Source: Bradyrhizobium manausense (GTDB taxonomy: Bacteria > Pseudomonadota > Alphaproteobacteria > Rhizobiales > Xanthobacteraceae). Taken from it: 64,000 bases of DNA. Of this stretch, positions 8,533 through 17,749 are shown in pieces. The translations under genes were made by a program, and so were the position numbers. Position 1 is the first letter of the stretch, and the number at the start of each line of letters is the position of its first letter. Under the pieces are notes generated by a model, which was given only the letters and a program-made list of their open reading frames with translations, was not told where the DNA came from and did no database searches. The stretch is from the NCBI RefSeq assembly GCF_018131105.1, contig NZ_JAFCJI010000001.1:682001-746000 (forward strand). The letters run 5' to 3'.

Positions 8533-9327
8533 ATGACCGACCTGGCGAAAGAAGTCCTCTACGAGGTCGCAGACCACATCGCGACGGTCACGCTGAATGC
8601 GCCGGAGCGCATGAACACCATCTCCGGGCCGATGTTGAACGACCTCGCCCGGCTGCTGACCGAAGCCAATGAGGACAAGAACGTCCGCGTCGTGATCCTC
8701 ACCGGCAAGGGACGAGCGTTCTGCGCGGGCCTTGATCTGCGCAAGGAACGCGACGGCAATGGCCTGAGCGCGGCGTCCTCGCCGACCACGATCAACCTGC
8801 GCAACACGCCGCCCACGGTCTTGCAGGCGATGGACAAGCCGACCATCTGCGCCGTCAACGGCGGCGCGGCCGGCTACGGCATGGACACCGCGCTCGGCTG
8901 CGACATCCGCATCATGGCGGAATCCTCAAAGCTCGCCGCCGCCTTCGTCAAGCGCGGCGTCGTGCCGGAATCCGGCGGCACCTGGCTGTTGCCGCGCATG
9001 CTCGGCTGGGCCAAGGCCTCCGAGCTGATCTTTACCGGCCGCACGCTCAGCGCGCGCGAGTGCCTGGATTGGGGCCTCGCCAACGAGGTCGTGCCCGATG
9101 CCGAACTGATGAACCGCGCCACCGCCATCGCCCGCGAGATCGCCGCCAACGCGCCGCTGGCGGTGCAGGCCTCCAAGCGCATGATGCGGATGGGCCTCAA
9201 CGAGAATTTTCACGACCATGTCCACCACGTCTATCTCCAGCTGCTTCCGCTGTTCAAGACGCAAGATATGGCCGAGGGCATGAAGGCCTTCATGGAGAAG
9301 CGCGAGCCGAAATTCGAGGGACGCTAG
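8533..9327 (+). CDS. enoyl-CoA hydratase/isomerase family protein (crotonase fold)
   Basis: 264 residues from ATG 8533 with GAGGAGCGA upstream. Crotonase landmarks are RAFCAGLDLRKER, the VNGGAAGYGMDTALGCDIRIMA segment, VKRGVVPESGGTWLLPR (the Glu is at the position often used by enoyl-CoA hydratases) and the NAPLAVQASKRMMRMG helix. The C-terminal MKAFMEKREPKFEGR is the common end of bacterial hydratases. It is the second gene of a ligase-hydratase pair. This is the third crotonase paralogue in 9 kb, implying different substrates or steps. Confidence 0.9.
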   Translation: MTDLAKEVLYEVADHIATVTLNAPERMNTISGPMLNDLARLLTEANEDKNVRVVILTGKGRAFCAGLDLRKERDGNGLSAASSPTTINLRNTPPTVLQAMDKPTICAVNGGAAGYGMDTALGCDIRIMAESSKLAAAFVKRGVVPESGGTWLLPRMLGWAKASELIFTGRTLSARECLDWGLANEVVPDAELMNRATAIAREIAANAPLAVQASKRMMRMGLNENFHDHVHHVYLQLLPLFKTQDMAEGMKAFMEKREPKFEGR

Positions 9328-9405
9328 CGGTCGTTCGCCTGCGCTGTCTTCGCAGCGACGGATTTCGCGCCTATATAGACGGGCTCATCCACGTTGGATC
9401 ATCCC

Positions 9406-9810
9406 ATGGCCCCCGTTTCCATCCTGCTCAACGTGATCTGGATCCTCATCGGTGGTGCCTGGATGGCATTCGGCTGGCTGGTGGCATCCATCATCATGGC
9501 CATCACGATCATCGGCCTGCCCTGGGCGCGGGCGGCGTTCAACATCGCCGTCTATGCCCTGCTGCCTTTCGGCTCGCGCGCGGTCAGCCGTGACGAGGTC
9601 TCCGGCCTGGGCGATATCGGCACCGGTCCGCTCGGGGTGATCGGCAATCTCATCTGGCTCTTGCTGGCCGGCTGGTGGCTGGCGCTCGGTCATGTCCTGA
9701 CAGCCGTGATCTACGCCATCACCATCATCGGCATCCCCTTCGCCTGGGCCCATTTGAAGCTCGCGGGCATCGCGCTCTGGCCGATCGGCAAGGTGATCGT
9801 GCCGGCCTGA
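9406..9810 (+). CDS. YccF domain-containing inner-membrane protein
   Basis: 134 residues from ATG 9406; a TTG four codons earlier is the alternative start. The protein holds about three to four hydrophobic spans and the duplicated YccF pattern: ILLNVIWILIGGAWMAFGW, then ITIIGLPWARAAFNIA, repeated later as IGNLIWLLLAGWWLALGH and ITIIGIPFAWAHLKLA. Many members of this family are predicted membrane proteins of unknown function. It appears to be a single-gene unit between the crotonase gene and ppc. Confidence 0.88.
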   Translation: MAPVSILLNVIWILIGGAWMAFGWLVASIIMAITIIGLPWARAAFNIAVYALLPFGSRAVSRDEVSGLGDIGTGPLGVIGNLIWLLLAGWWLALGHVLTAVIYAITIIGIPFAWAHLKLAGIALWPIGKVIVPA

Positions 9811-9813
9811 CCT

Positions 9814-9835
9814 GCCGGGCGCTAGCCAGCCCGGC
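9814..9835 (+). terminator. GC-rich hairpin after the YccF gene
   Basis: GCCGGGC (9814-9820) and GCCCGGC (9829-9835) form a perfect 7-bp stem with an 8-base loop, starting 4 bp after the stop codon. There is no following T tract, so this is a weak terminator candidate. Confidence 0.4.
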
Positions 9836-9942
9836 GCCCTGTCAGTGTGCACCGCCCCCAACTTCATCTTGCGCTGCGGCAAAAAACTTGCACACTCGGC
9901 CCCGCAGGGGAGCCATTGGGAGCTCTACAAGAGGAGCGAGCC

Positions 9943-12732
9943 ATGTCCCTCCAGACCGTACCTTCAGACGCCACCGATCTTCGCCCGAACCGGCCTGAGG
10001 ACGTCCAGGCGCAGGAGGCAGACGCGCGGCTGCGCGACGATATTCGTCTGCTCGGGCGTATCCTGGGCGACACGGTGCGCGACCAGGAGGGCGCTGAATT
10101 GTTCGACCTGGTCGAGCGTATCCGGCAGACCTCGATCCGGTTCCACCGCGACGAGGATCGGGTTGCCCGGCGTGAACTCGAGCAAATCCTCGACAGCATG
10201 TCGACCTCGGAGACGGTCCGGATCGTCCGTGCCTTCAGCTATTTCTCCCATCTCGCCAACATCGCCGAGGACCAGAACAACATCCGCCAGATGCGCGCCG
10301 GCAAGAACGGCGGCTCCGGCGTCCTGGCGGAGACGCTCGCCAAGGCCAGGGGCGCAGGAATCGGCACCGATGCGTTGCGCAGGTTCTTCAAGAGCGCGCT
10401 CGTCAGCCCGGTGCTGACGGCGCATCCGACCGAAGTGCGCCGCAAGAGCACGATGGACCGCGAGATGGAGGTCGCCGCGCTGCTCGACCGCCGCGAGCGC
10501 GTCGCACTGACCGCGGACGAAGCCGCCGCCAGCGACGAGCAGCTTCGGCGCGAGGTGCTGACCCTGTGGCAGACCAACCTGCTGCGCCGGACCAAGCTCA
10601 CCGTGCTCGACGAGGTCGCCAACGGCCTGTCGTTCTACGATTACACCTTCCTTCGCGAGGTGCCGCGGCTGGTGAACCTGCTGGAAGACCGGCTGGAGGA
10701 GGGCGGCGAGCAGGCCGCCAGCGAGCTCGCCTCTTTCCTGCGCATGGGCAGCTGGATCGGCGGCGACCGCGACGGCAATCCCTTCGTCACCGCCGACGTC
10801 ATGCGCGGCACGCTGCGGCTGCAGTCGAGCCGGGTGATGCAGTTCTATCTGGAAGAGCTGCACGTGCTCGGCTCGGAATTGTCGATCGCGGCCCACCTCG
10901 CCGACGTGTCCGAAGAACTACGGACGCTGGCGGAGCGCTCGCCGGACACCTCGCCGCACCGGAGCGGCGAGCCTTATCGCCTCGCGGTCTCCGGCATCTA
11001 TGCACGCCTGACCGCGACGGCCGAAAAGCTCGAGGTCGAGATCACCCGTCGTCCCGTCGGCAAGGGCGCGCCCTATCAGAGTGTCAAGGAGCTGCAAGCC
11101 GATCTCGACGTGCTGCACCGCTCGCTGATCTCCAACAACGCCCGCGTCATCGCGCGTGGCCGGCTGCGATTGTTGCGCCGCGCGGTGGATTGTTTCGGCT
11201 TCCATCTGGCGCGGCTCGACATCCGCCAGAATTCGGCGGTGCATGAGCGCACCATCGCCGAGCTGATGGATGCGGCGAACCCCGGCATGTCCTATCTCGC
11301 ACTCGGCGAGGAGGCGCGCATCTCGCTGCTCACCAACGAGTTGCGCTCGACGCGCGCGCTGGTCTCGCCGTTCGTCAAATACAGTGACGAGACCATGGGT
11401 GAGCTCAACGTCTTCCATGCTGCAGCAGAAGCGCATGCGCGTTTCGGCTCGGACGCGATCCCCCAATGCATCATCTCGATGTGCAAGGGCATGTCCGACA
11501 TGCTCGAGGTGGCGGTGTTGCTGAAGGAGGTCGGCCTTGTCCACCCCTCCGGCCGCAGCGCCATCAACATCGTGCCGCTGTTCGAGACCATCGAGGATTT
11601 GCAGGCGTCGTCCGGCATCATGGACCGCATGCTGTCGCTGCACGATTATCGCCGCCTGGTCGACAGCCGCGGCAGCGTGCAGGAGGTCATGCTCGGCTAT
11701 TCCGACTCGAACAAGGATGGCGGTTTCGTCACCTCGGGCTGGGAGCTCTACAAGGCCGAGATCGGTCTCGTCGATGTGTTCGAGCGGCACGGCGTCCGCT
11801 TGCGCCTGTTCCACGGCCGCGGTGGCTCGGTCGGCCGCGGCGGCGGTCCGAGCTATGACGCTATCGTTGCGCAGCCGGGCGGGGCCGTGAATGGCCAGAT
11901 CCGCATCACCGAGCAGGGCGAGATCATCTCGTCGAAGTATTCCAACGCCGAAGTCGGCCGCAACAATCTCGAGATCCTGGCGGCTGCGACGCTGGATGCG
12001 AGCCTGTTGCAGCCGAGCCAGAGCGCGCCCCGCCGCGAATATCTCACCGCGATGGACGAATTGTCGAACCTCGCCTTCAAGGCCTATCGCGGCCTGGTCT
12101 ACGAGACCGACGGTTTTGTCGACTATTTCTGGTCCTCGACCGTGATCAACGAGATTGCGACGCTGAACATCGGCAGCCGTCCGGCCTCGCGCAAGAAGAC
12201 CCGCGCGATCGAGGATCTGCGCGCGATCCCCTGGGTGTTCTCCTGGGCGCAGTGCCGCCTGATGCTGCCGGGCTGGTACGGCTTTGGCAGCGCGGTCGAG
12301 CAATGGATCGCGGAGCATCCGGACAAGGGCATGCCGTTCCTGAAGGAGCTCTACAAGGAATGGCCGTTCTTCCGCATGCTGCTGTCAAATATGGACATGG
12401 TGCTTGCGAAAAGCTCGATCGCGATCGCCTCGCGCTATGCCGAACTTGTACCTGACGAGGCGCTCCGCGAAAAAATCTTCGGACGCATCCGCCGCGAATG
12501 GCATTCCTGCATCGAGACGCTGCTGGACATCATGGGGCAGGACCGGCTGCTGCAAGGCAATCCGCTGCTGGAGCGCTCCGTGCGCCACCGCTTTCCCTAT
12601 CTCGATCCGCTCAACCACGTGCAGGTCGAACTCCTGCGCGAGCACCGCGCGCAAAACCCGGACGAGCAGGTGCTGCGCGGGATTCAGTTGACGATCAACG
12701 GCATCTCGGCGGGATTGCGGAATACGGGATAG
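9943..12732 (+). CDS. ppc: phosphoenolpyruvate carboxylase
   Basis: 929 residues from ATG 9943, with AAGAGGAGCGA upstream. It catalyses irreversible carboxylation of PEP by bicarbonate to oxaloacetate, the main anaplerotic step replenishing the TCA cycle. Signature motifs include [13 protein letters not shown] (the catalytic His region), [37 protein letters not shown], the PEP-binding loop [19 protein letters not shown] and the C-terminal [14 protein letters not shown], where the terminal Gly is conserved. The length matches the bacterial enzyme. It stands alone, flanked upstream by hairpins at 9814-9835 and around CCCCGCAGGGG at 9901, and downstream by repeat family B. Confidence 0.97.
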   Translation: MSLQTVPSDATDLRPNRPEDVQAQEADARLRDDIRLLGRILGDTVRDQEGAELFDLVERIRQTSIRFHRDEDRVARRELEQILDSMSTSETVRIVRAFSYFSHLANIAEDQNNIRQMRAGKNGGSGVLAETLAKARGAGIGTDALRRFFKSALVSPVLTAHPTEVRRKSTMDREMEVAALLDRRERVALTADEAAASDEQLRREVLTLWQTNLLRRTKLTVLDEVANGLSFYDYTFLREVPRLVNLLEDRLEEGGEQAASELASFLRMGSWIGGDRDGNPFVTADVMRGTLRLQSSRVMQFYLEELHVLGSELSIAAHLADVSEELRTLAERSPDTSPHRSGEPYRLAVSGIYARLTATAEKLEVEITRRPVGKGAPYQSVKELQADLDVLHRSLISNNARVIARGRLRLLRRAVDCFGFHLARLDIRQNSAVHERTIAELMDAANPGMSYLALGEEARISLLTNELRSTRALVSPFVKYSDETMGELNVFHAAAEAHARFGSDAIPQCIISMCKGMSDMLEVAVLLKEVGLVHPSGRSAINIVPLFETIEDLQASSGIMDRMLSLHDYRRLVDSRGSVQEVMLGYSDSNKDGGFVTSGWELYKAEIGLVDVFERHGVRLRLFHGRGGSVGRGGGPSYDAIVAQPGGAVNGQIRITEQGEIISSKYSNAEVGRNNLEILAAATLDASLLQPSQSAPRREYLTAMDELSNLAFKAYRGLVYETDGFVDYFWSSTVINEIATLNIGSRPASRKKTRAIEDLRAIPWVFSWAQCRLMLPGWYGFGSAVEQWIAEHPDKGMPFLKELYKEWPFFRMLLSNMDMVLAKSSIAIASRYAELVPDEALREKIFGRIRREWHSCIETLLDIMGQDRLLQGNPLLERSVRHRFPYLDPLNHVQVELLREHRAQNPDEQVLRGIQLTINGISAGLRNTG

Positions 12733-12748
12733 GGGCGGCCCCTTAGCC

Positions 12749-12832
12749 GTCATGCCCGGGCTTGTCCCGGGCATCTACGTCTTTCTATGTGCGTGGCGGC
12801 GCGTGGATGGCCGGGTCAAGCCCGGCCATGAC
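12749..12832. repeat. palindromic intergenic repeat, family B
   Basis: GTCATGCCCGGGCTTGTCCCGGGCATCTACGTC is mirrored by GCGTGGATGGCCGGGTCAAGCCCGGCCATGAC. It lies between the convergent ppc and SDR genes. Compare the element at 6839-6928. Confidence 0.8.
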
Positions 12833-12852
12833 GCGAGGAGAGAGTGCGACCC

Positions 12853-13767
12853 TTACACCGGATCCCACGGGAAGATGTCGGCGGAGCGGTCGAGCTTGTA
12901 GAACGAGCCCTTCAGCGCCGGCATGCCGTGCTCCGCGATCGTCTGTGGCGTCCAGCCTTCGCTGCGATGGACCGAGCGCAGCGGGCGGTTCTGGCTGAAC
13001 AGGAACAGCTCGTTCATGCGCGCGCCGAAGATTTGCCCGGAGACGTCCTTGGCGGCATCGGAGAGCAGATAGGCGCAGATCGGCGCGATCTTCTCGGGAC
13101 CCATCTGCTTGATCTTCTCGACACGCGCCTTCTCGGCCTCGGTCTCGGTCGGAATGGTGCCGATCATGCGGGTCCAGGCGAACGGCGAGACGCAATTCGA
13201 ACGGACATTGAAGCGGCCCATGTCGAGCGCGATCGACTTCGACAGCCCGATGATGCCGAGCTTGGCCGCCGCGTAGTTGGCCTGGCCAAAGTTACCGATC
13301 AGGCCGGACGTCGAAGTGAAATGCACGAAGGAGCCGCTCTCCTGCTCGCGGAAGATGCGGGCCGCGGCGTGGCTGACATAGAACGAGCCCATCAGATGGA
13401 CCTTGATGACGGCCTCGAACGCTTCCACGCTCATCTTGTGGAAGATCATGTCGCGCAGGATGCCGGCATTGTTGACGACGCCGTCGAGCCGGCCGAAATG
13501 ATCGGTCGCGGTTTTCACGATCTTGCTGGCGGGAACGGCTTCCGCGACTGATTCGAAATTGGGGACGGCAACGCCGCCGCGCTTCTTGATCTCGTCGACG
13601 ACTTCTTCAGCCGGCGTCGCGCTCGAACCGGCGCCGTCGGCGGCCCCGCCGGGATCGTTGACGACGACCTTGGCGCCCTCCGCCGCGCAGAGCAGCGCAA
13701 TCTCGCGCCCGATGCCGCGGCCTGCGCCGGTGACGATGATGACCTTGTCCTGCAGTGACTTTGCCAT
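12853..13767 (-). CDS. SDR family NAD(P)-dependent oxidoreductase (3-hydroxyacyl-CoA dehydrogenase-like)
   Basis: 304 residues from ATG 13767 with a GAGAGGTAA ribosome site. It has TGAGRGIGREIALL (dinucleotide binding), VNNAGILRD and the catalytic triad Ser (HFTSTSGL) with Tyr and Lys in YAAAKLGIIGLSKSIALD. An insertion VNDPGGAADGAGSSATPAEEV between beta-2 and the next helix resembles the hydroxyacyl-CoA dehydrogenase domain of peroxisomal multifunctional-enzyme (HSD17B4-type) SDRs. The C-terminal tail of about 50 residues is longer than in simple SDRs. It ends a three-gene operon with a thiolase-like and an OB-fold protein, pointing to side-chain or sterol-like beta-oxidation. Confidence 0.87.
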   Translation of the reverse strand: MAKSLQDKVIIVTGAGRGIGREIALLCAAEGAKVVVNDPGGAADGAGSSATPAEEVVDEIKKRGGVAVPNFESVAEAVPASKIVKTATDHFGRLDGVVNNAGILRDMIFHKMSVEAFEAVIKVHLMGSFYVSHAAARIFREQESGSFVHFTSTSGLIGNFGQANYAAAKLGIIGLSKSIALDMGRFNVRSNCVSPFAWTRMIGTIPTETEAEKARVEKIKQMGPEKIAPICAYLLSDAAKDVSGQIFGARMNELFLFSQNRPLRSVHRSEGWTPQTIAEHGMPALKGSFYKLDRSADIFPWDPV

Positions 13768-13772
13768 GTGGA

Positions 13773-14912
13773 TTACCTCTCGTTCGTAAACACGATCGTG
13801 CCCGACGCGGCGAACATGCCGCCGACGCCGTGGCACACTGAAATCTTCGCGTTGGCGACCTGCGCCGGCGCGATGCCGCGCATCTGCCGCACGCTCTCCT
13901 GGAGCGCGTACATGCCGTACATGCCCGAATGCATGTAGGAGAGGCCGCCGCCATTGGTGTTGAGCGGCAGCTTCCCGCCGGGCCGCGTGTTGCCGTCCGC
14001 GATGAACCTGCCGGTTTCTTCATGCGGCATGAAGCCGAGATCGCCGAGACCGTACAGGGGCAGATGCGCGAACGCATCGTAGATCATCAAATGATCGACG
14101 TCCTTGTGAGCGATGCCGGCCTCCTTGAAGGCCAGCGGCCCCGCGGTCTTGAACGCGCGCGAGGAGTTGAACGTCTCCATCTGGCTGACCATCGGCGTCT
14201 CCACGCTCTCGCCGGTGCCCATGATGTAGACGGGCTTGCGCGGGAAATCCCTGGCACGGTCGGCCGAGGTCAGGATCAGCGCGCCGCCGCCGTCGGTGAC
14301 GAGGCAGCACTGCAGCAGTCGGAACGGATAGGCGATCATGCGCGAATTGAGGACGTCGGCGACCGTGATCGGGTCCTTCATCATCGCGCGCGGATTCTTG
14401 GCCGCCCATTCGCGTTGCACGACCGCGACCGAGGCGAGCTGCTCATGCGTGATGCCGTAGGTCTTCATGAAGCGCAGCACGGGGATCGGGAACATGCTGG
14501 GCGGGCCGTAGACGCCATAAGGCGCCTCGAACTGGCCCTGCAGGCTGTCGGCGGGGATCGAGCGCGGCGCCTTGCCGATCATCGACTTGCCGCTCTCGGC
14601 ATGCGTGATCAGCACGGTCTTGCAGAGGCCGGCCTCGATCGCTGCCGCCGCGTGGCGGACGTGCAGCATGAAGGAGCAGCCGCCAACCGAGGTGCCGTCG
14701 ACCCAGGTCGGCTTGATGCCGAGATAGTGGCAGACCTGCTGCGGCGTCTCGACCGCGGTTGCAAAGCCGTCGATGTCGGACAGTTTCAGACCGGCATCGG
14801 CAATAGCGTTGAGCGCCGCATCCGCGTGAAGCTGGAGTTGTGACATGTTGGGGATGACGCCGAGCTCGGTGGTCTCGGCCGCGCCGACGACGGCAACCTG
14901 GTTCTTGCGCAT
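13773..14912 (-). CDS. thiolase family protein (SCP2-thiolase-like acetyl-CoA acetyltransferase)
   Basis: 379 residues from ATG 14912. It belongs to the non-condensing thiolase-like or SCP2-thiolase group. The N-terminus is VAVVGAAETTELG, a GGCSFMLHVRHAA segment lies where the nucleophilic Cys is found, and the C-terminal active-site-like motifs are NGGGLSYMHSGMYGMYAL and CHGVGGMFAASG. It is adjacent to an OB-fold Zn-ribbon partner 3 bp upstream and the SDR 5 bp downstream. Thiolase-like and DUF35 proteins are known to work as complexes, for example in sterol side-chain retro-aldol or thiolytic steps. The function here is inferred from that pairing. Confidence 0.87.
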   Translation of the reverse strand: MRKNQVAVVGAAETTELGVIPNMSQLQLHADAALNAIADAGLKLSDIDGFATAVETPQQVCHYLGIKPTWVDGTSVGGCSFMLHVRHAAAAIEAGLCKTVLITHAESGKSMIGKAPRSIPADSLQGQFEAPYGVYGPPSMFPIPVLRFMKTYGITHEQLASVAVVQREWAAKNPRAMMKDPITVADVLNSRMIAYPFRLLQCCLVTDGGGALILTSADRARDFPRKPVYIMGTGESVETPMVSQMETFNSSRAFKTAGPLAFKEAGIAHKDVDHLMIYDAFAHLPLYGLGDLGFMPHEETGRFIADGNTRPGGKLPLNTNGGGLSYMHSGMYGMYALQESVRQMRGIAPAQVANAKISVCHGVGGMFAASGTIVFTNER

Positions 14913-14915
14913 GGT

Positions 14916-15329
14916 CTACCCCTTCGCCGGACGGAACACGGGGAGGGTGATCTTGTCGTCGAGCGCCTCGAAGGCGACCTCGAGCTTCATGTCGAGTTCG
15001 AGCGCCTCCGGCGTCTGCGGACAGTCGATGATGTTGCTCATCATCCGCGGCCCTTCTGCGAGCTCAACCACGGCGATTGCGTAGGGCGGCGTGAAACCGG
15101 GCGCGGCGGGACGATGGTTGATCACGTAGCTGTAGAGGAAGCCCTTGCCGCTCGCCTTGAAGATGCTGACCTTGCGCGAGGCGCAGGACGGGCAGAACGG
15201 GCGCGGTGGAAAATAGACATGCGCACAGGCATCGCAGCGTTGCAGGCGCAATTCGCCCGCTTTCGCGCCGTCCCAGAAATGCTGGGTTTCCGGTGTCGGT
15301 TTCGGTCGCGCGCGCTGCGGTTCGGCCAT
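14916..15329 (-). CDS. Zn-ribbon and OB-fold domain protein (DUF35 family)
   Basis: 137 residues from ATG 15329. The N-terminal rubredoxin-like zinc ribbon is visible as CDACAHVYFPPRPFCPSC. It is followed by an OB-fold with the usual GKGFLYSYVINHRPAAPGF and PYAIAVVELAEGPRM blocks. This family is the obligate partner of thiolase-like proteins, stabilising them or channelling the CoA ester. It is the first gene of the operon with the thiolase and SDR. The promoter region upstream holds the palindrome at 15391-15408. Confidence 0.9.
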   Translation of the reverse strand: MAEPQRARPKPTPETQHFWDGAKAGELRLQRCDACAHVYFPPRPFCPSCASRKVSIFKASGKGFLYSYVINHRPAAPGFTPPYAIAVVELAEGPRMMSNIIDCPQTPEALELDMKLEVAFEALDDKITLPVFRPAKG

Positions 15330-15390
15330 GTCGGCAGTTCCTCCCAAAGGCGAAGCTTGATACTCGCCCGTTTTGATCTTGATGCGCCAA

Positions 15391-15408
15391 TTGACTATCG
15401 CGCGTCAA
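15391..15408. promoter_or_regulatory. TTGAC-N8-GTCAA inverted repeat, candidate operator
   Basis: Perfect 5-bp arms TTGAC (15391-15395) and GTCAA (15404-15408) lie in the 205-bp region between the DUF35/thiolase/SDR operon and the divergent ABC importer. The size and symmetry suit a TetR- or GntR-type dimer. It shares the ATTGACTA word with the site at 5945-5964. Confidence 0.4.
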
Positions 15409-15534
15409 CGGTCCAGCACAGAGCCCTGCGCGTCATGTATTCCACCATGCGCACAATTGCGGTTGGCGTGCTTGTGTGTCAGTAGGGCCGCACGGTACAT
15501 AGGTGCCGAGACAAGAAGAGATCGGGAGGATTCC

Positions 15535-16782
15535 ATGTTGAGAACACTGGGCGTTGCGCTGATTGCAGGTCTGACCTTCGCTGCTCCGGCCCTTGCTGCG
15601 GACGCGCCGGCCGAGATCAAGATCGGCACGCTCTACGCGTCGAGCGGACGCTATGCCTCGATCTCGATGCCGGTTCACTACGGATTGAAGCTGTGGGTCG
15701 AACAGAAGAACGCCGAAGGCGGCGTCTATGTGAAGGCGTTCGACAAGAAGATCCCGATCAAGCTCGTTGCCTATGACGACCAGAGCAACACGGCGACCGC
15801 GGCCACATTGTACAATCAGCTGATCACCCAGGATAAGGTCGATCTTCTGGTCGCCGATTCCGGTTCCGTGCTGACCGCGCCGGCCGTCGCGATTGCCCGC
15901 GACCACAAGATGTTCCTGTTCGACCAGACCGGCACCGGCGCCAGCTTCTTCTCCAAGGACAATCCGTACATCGCCCTGATGGCCGATCCGGTGTCGACCA
16001 TCTGGCCGAAGCCGGTCGCCGATTTCGTCTCGCATGACGGACCCGGCCTCGGCATCAAGAAGATCGCGATCCTTTACTCCACCAACGAGTTCACGGGCAC
16101 GCAGGCCAACGCCTTCCGCAAGTTCGTCAAGGATTCGGGCGCGCCGATCGAGATCGTCTACGATCAGGGCGTTCCGACCGAGACGACCAACTACACGGTC
16201 ATCATCAACAACATTGCCAATACGAACCCCGACGCGGTGATTCACTTCGGTTATGCGCCGAACGACATTGCGTTCCTTCGCAACGCCCAGGATGTCGGCG
16301 CCAACTTCAAGATGCTGTTCTCGATCTACGCGGGCCTCGAGACCGAGTTGCTCGAAAAGAACGTCGGCGAGAAAGGCCTCGAGCACGTCTTCACCTACGT
16401 CCCGCCGCAGGAGCTGAAATATCCCGTGAACTTCGGCATGAGCATGGACGAGTACAAGGCGGCCTGGGACAAGAAGTATACCGACGGCAAGGTCGAGTTC
16501 GGCTTCAACTCGGTCGCCGGATATACGACGGCTCTCGTGATCGAAAAGACCTTGTCGGTCGCGACCAGCCTCGATCAGCTCGAATTGCGCAAGGCGACCT
16601 TCAGCCTCTCCAATCAACTGAAGACGCTGGACGGCACGTTCGCGCTTGACGAGATGGGCGGCCAGATCGGCGAGCTCACGCCGCTTGGACAACTCGAACT
16701 CAACGATCACGGCCACGTCAAGTTCATCTCGATCTATCCTCACGAGACGGCGACCGGAAAGCCGGTCTATCCGCGTCCATGA
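15535..16782 (+). CDS. branched-chain amino acid-type ABC transporter, periplasmic substrate-binding protein
   Basis: 415 residues from ATG 15535 behind GGGAGGA. The signal peptide MLRTLGVALIAGLTFAAPALA would be cleaved before ADAPAEIKIG. The periplasmic binding-protein fold type I is shown by IKIGTLYASSGRYASISMP, by the ligand-binding region VDLLVADSGSVLTAPAVAIARD, and by the second lobe KKIAILYSTNEFTGTQANAFRK. It heads an importer operon (two permeases, two ATPases) ending in an amidase. The HAAT family takes up amino acids, amides, urea or aromatics. The downstream amidase suggests an amide-containing substrate, which is inference. Confidence 0.92.
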   Translation: MLRTLGVALIAGLTFAAPALAADAPAEIKIGTLYASSGRYASISMPVHYGLKLWVEQKNAEGGVYVKAFDKKIPIKLVAYDDQSNTATAATLYNQLITQDKVDLLVADSGSVLTAPAVAIARDHKMFLFDQTGTGASFFSKDNPYIALMADPVSTIWPKPVADFVSHDGPGLGIKKIAILYSTNEFTGTQANAFRKFVKDSGAPIEIVYDQGVPTETTNYTVIINNIANTNPDAVIHFGYAPNDIAFLRNAQDVGANFKMLFSIYAGLETELLEKNVGEKGLEHVFTYVPPQELKYPVNFGMSMDEYKAAWDKKYTDGKVEFGFNSVAGYTTALVIEKTLSVATSLDQLELRKATFSLSNQLKTLDGTFALDEMGGQIGELTPLGQLELNDHGHVKFISIYPHETATGKPVYPRP

Positions 16783-16822
16783 TGCGGAACTCTGCTGAGC
16801 GAGACCCGGGAGTCGGCTGCTG

Positions 16823-17749
16823 ATGTTGACCTACGCATTGGTCGCCGGCGTTCTGTTCGGGCTGTATTTCAGCCTGGTCGGTATGGGGCTCAATCTCGTC
16901 TTCGGCGTCATGCGCATCGTCAATCTTGCGCATGGCGACGTCCTGATGCTCGGCGCCTTCGTGGCGCTGGGCGTTGTCACCCTGGCCGGAATTGACCCGC
17001 TGTTCGCGGTGCCTTTGGCATTCGTGGTGTTCCTGCTCGTCGGCACGCTGCTCTATTGGGTGCTGGTGCCGCGGCTGCAGGGGTCCGCAAATCCGGAGAT
17101 GCTGTCGATCATCCTGTTCTTCGGCCTGTCGCAAGTGGTCGAAGCCATCACCACGATCTTCGCCGGCACCAGCGAGCGCTCGATCCAGAGCCGGCTGCTC
17201 GGCACGGTCTTCTCGACCATCAAGGTGCAGCTGTTCGGCGGCAAGCCAGGTGCGAGCGGCCCCATCCGCATCCTCGGCCAGGGATTTCCTGCGCCCTGGG
17301 TGATCGCGGCAGGAACGAGCCTGGTCGCGATAGGTCTTGTCTACATCTATCTCTATCGCACGCGGCTCGGCACTCTGACGCGCGCCGTGATGTCGCGACG
17401 CGACGAGGCGCTGGCGTCGGGAATCGACGTCGATCGCGTGTCGGCCGCGGCGTTCGGAATCGGGCTCGGGCTCGCCGCGGTTGCGGGTGTGTTTGCGCCG
17501 TTCATGTTCGGCTCGATCACGCCGGCATTCGGTGCGGACGCGACGGTGACCTCGTTTGCGATCGTCGTGCTGGGTTCGCTCGGTAATCCGCTTGGCACCG
17601 CTCTTGGTGGTGTCGTCTATGGCGTCTGCTACATGCTGGTGCAGACCTATCTCAGCTCATGGGCCGATCTTCTGCCCTATGTGCTGCTGATCCTGATCCT
17701 CTTGCTACGTCCGAGCGGCCTGCTTGGAAGGCGGGTGCGCGTTGCCTAA
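16823..17749 (+). CDS. branched-chain amino acid-type ABC transporter permease (LivH family)
   Basis: A 308-residue integral membrane protein from ATG 16823 with about eight hydrophobic spans. The family landmarks NLVFGVMRIVNLAHGDVLMLGA near the N-terminus and IVVLGSLGNPLGTALGGVVYG in the cytoplasmic EAA-like loop are present. It forms the translocation pore with the permease overlapping at its 3' end. It starts 40 bp after the binding-protein stop. Confidence 0.92.
   Translation: MLTYALVAGVLFGLYFSLVGMGLNLVFGVMRIVNLAHGDVLMLGAFVALGVVTLAGIDPLFAVPLAFVVFLLVGTLLYWVLVPRLQGSANPEMLSIILFFGLSQVVEAITTIFAGTSERSIQSRLLGTVFSTIKVQLFGGKPGASGPIRILGQGFPAPWVIAAGTSLVAIGLVYIYLYRTRLGTLTRAVMSRRDEALASGIDVDRVSAAAFGIGLGLAAVAGVFAPFMFGSITPAFGADATVTSFAIVVLGSLGNPLGTALGGVVYGVCYMLVQTYLSSWADLLPYVLLILILLLRPSGLLGRRVRVA

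Noticed and set aside
9847..9942. N-terminal extension of ppc
   Set aside because: An in-frame upstream start exists, but the strong AAGAGGAGCGA site and normal family length support ATG 9943.
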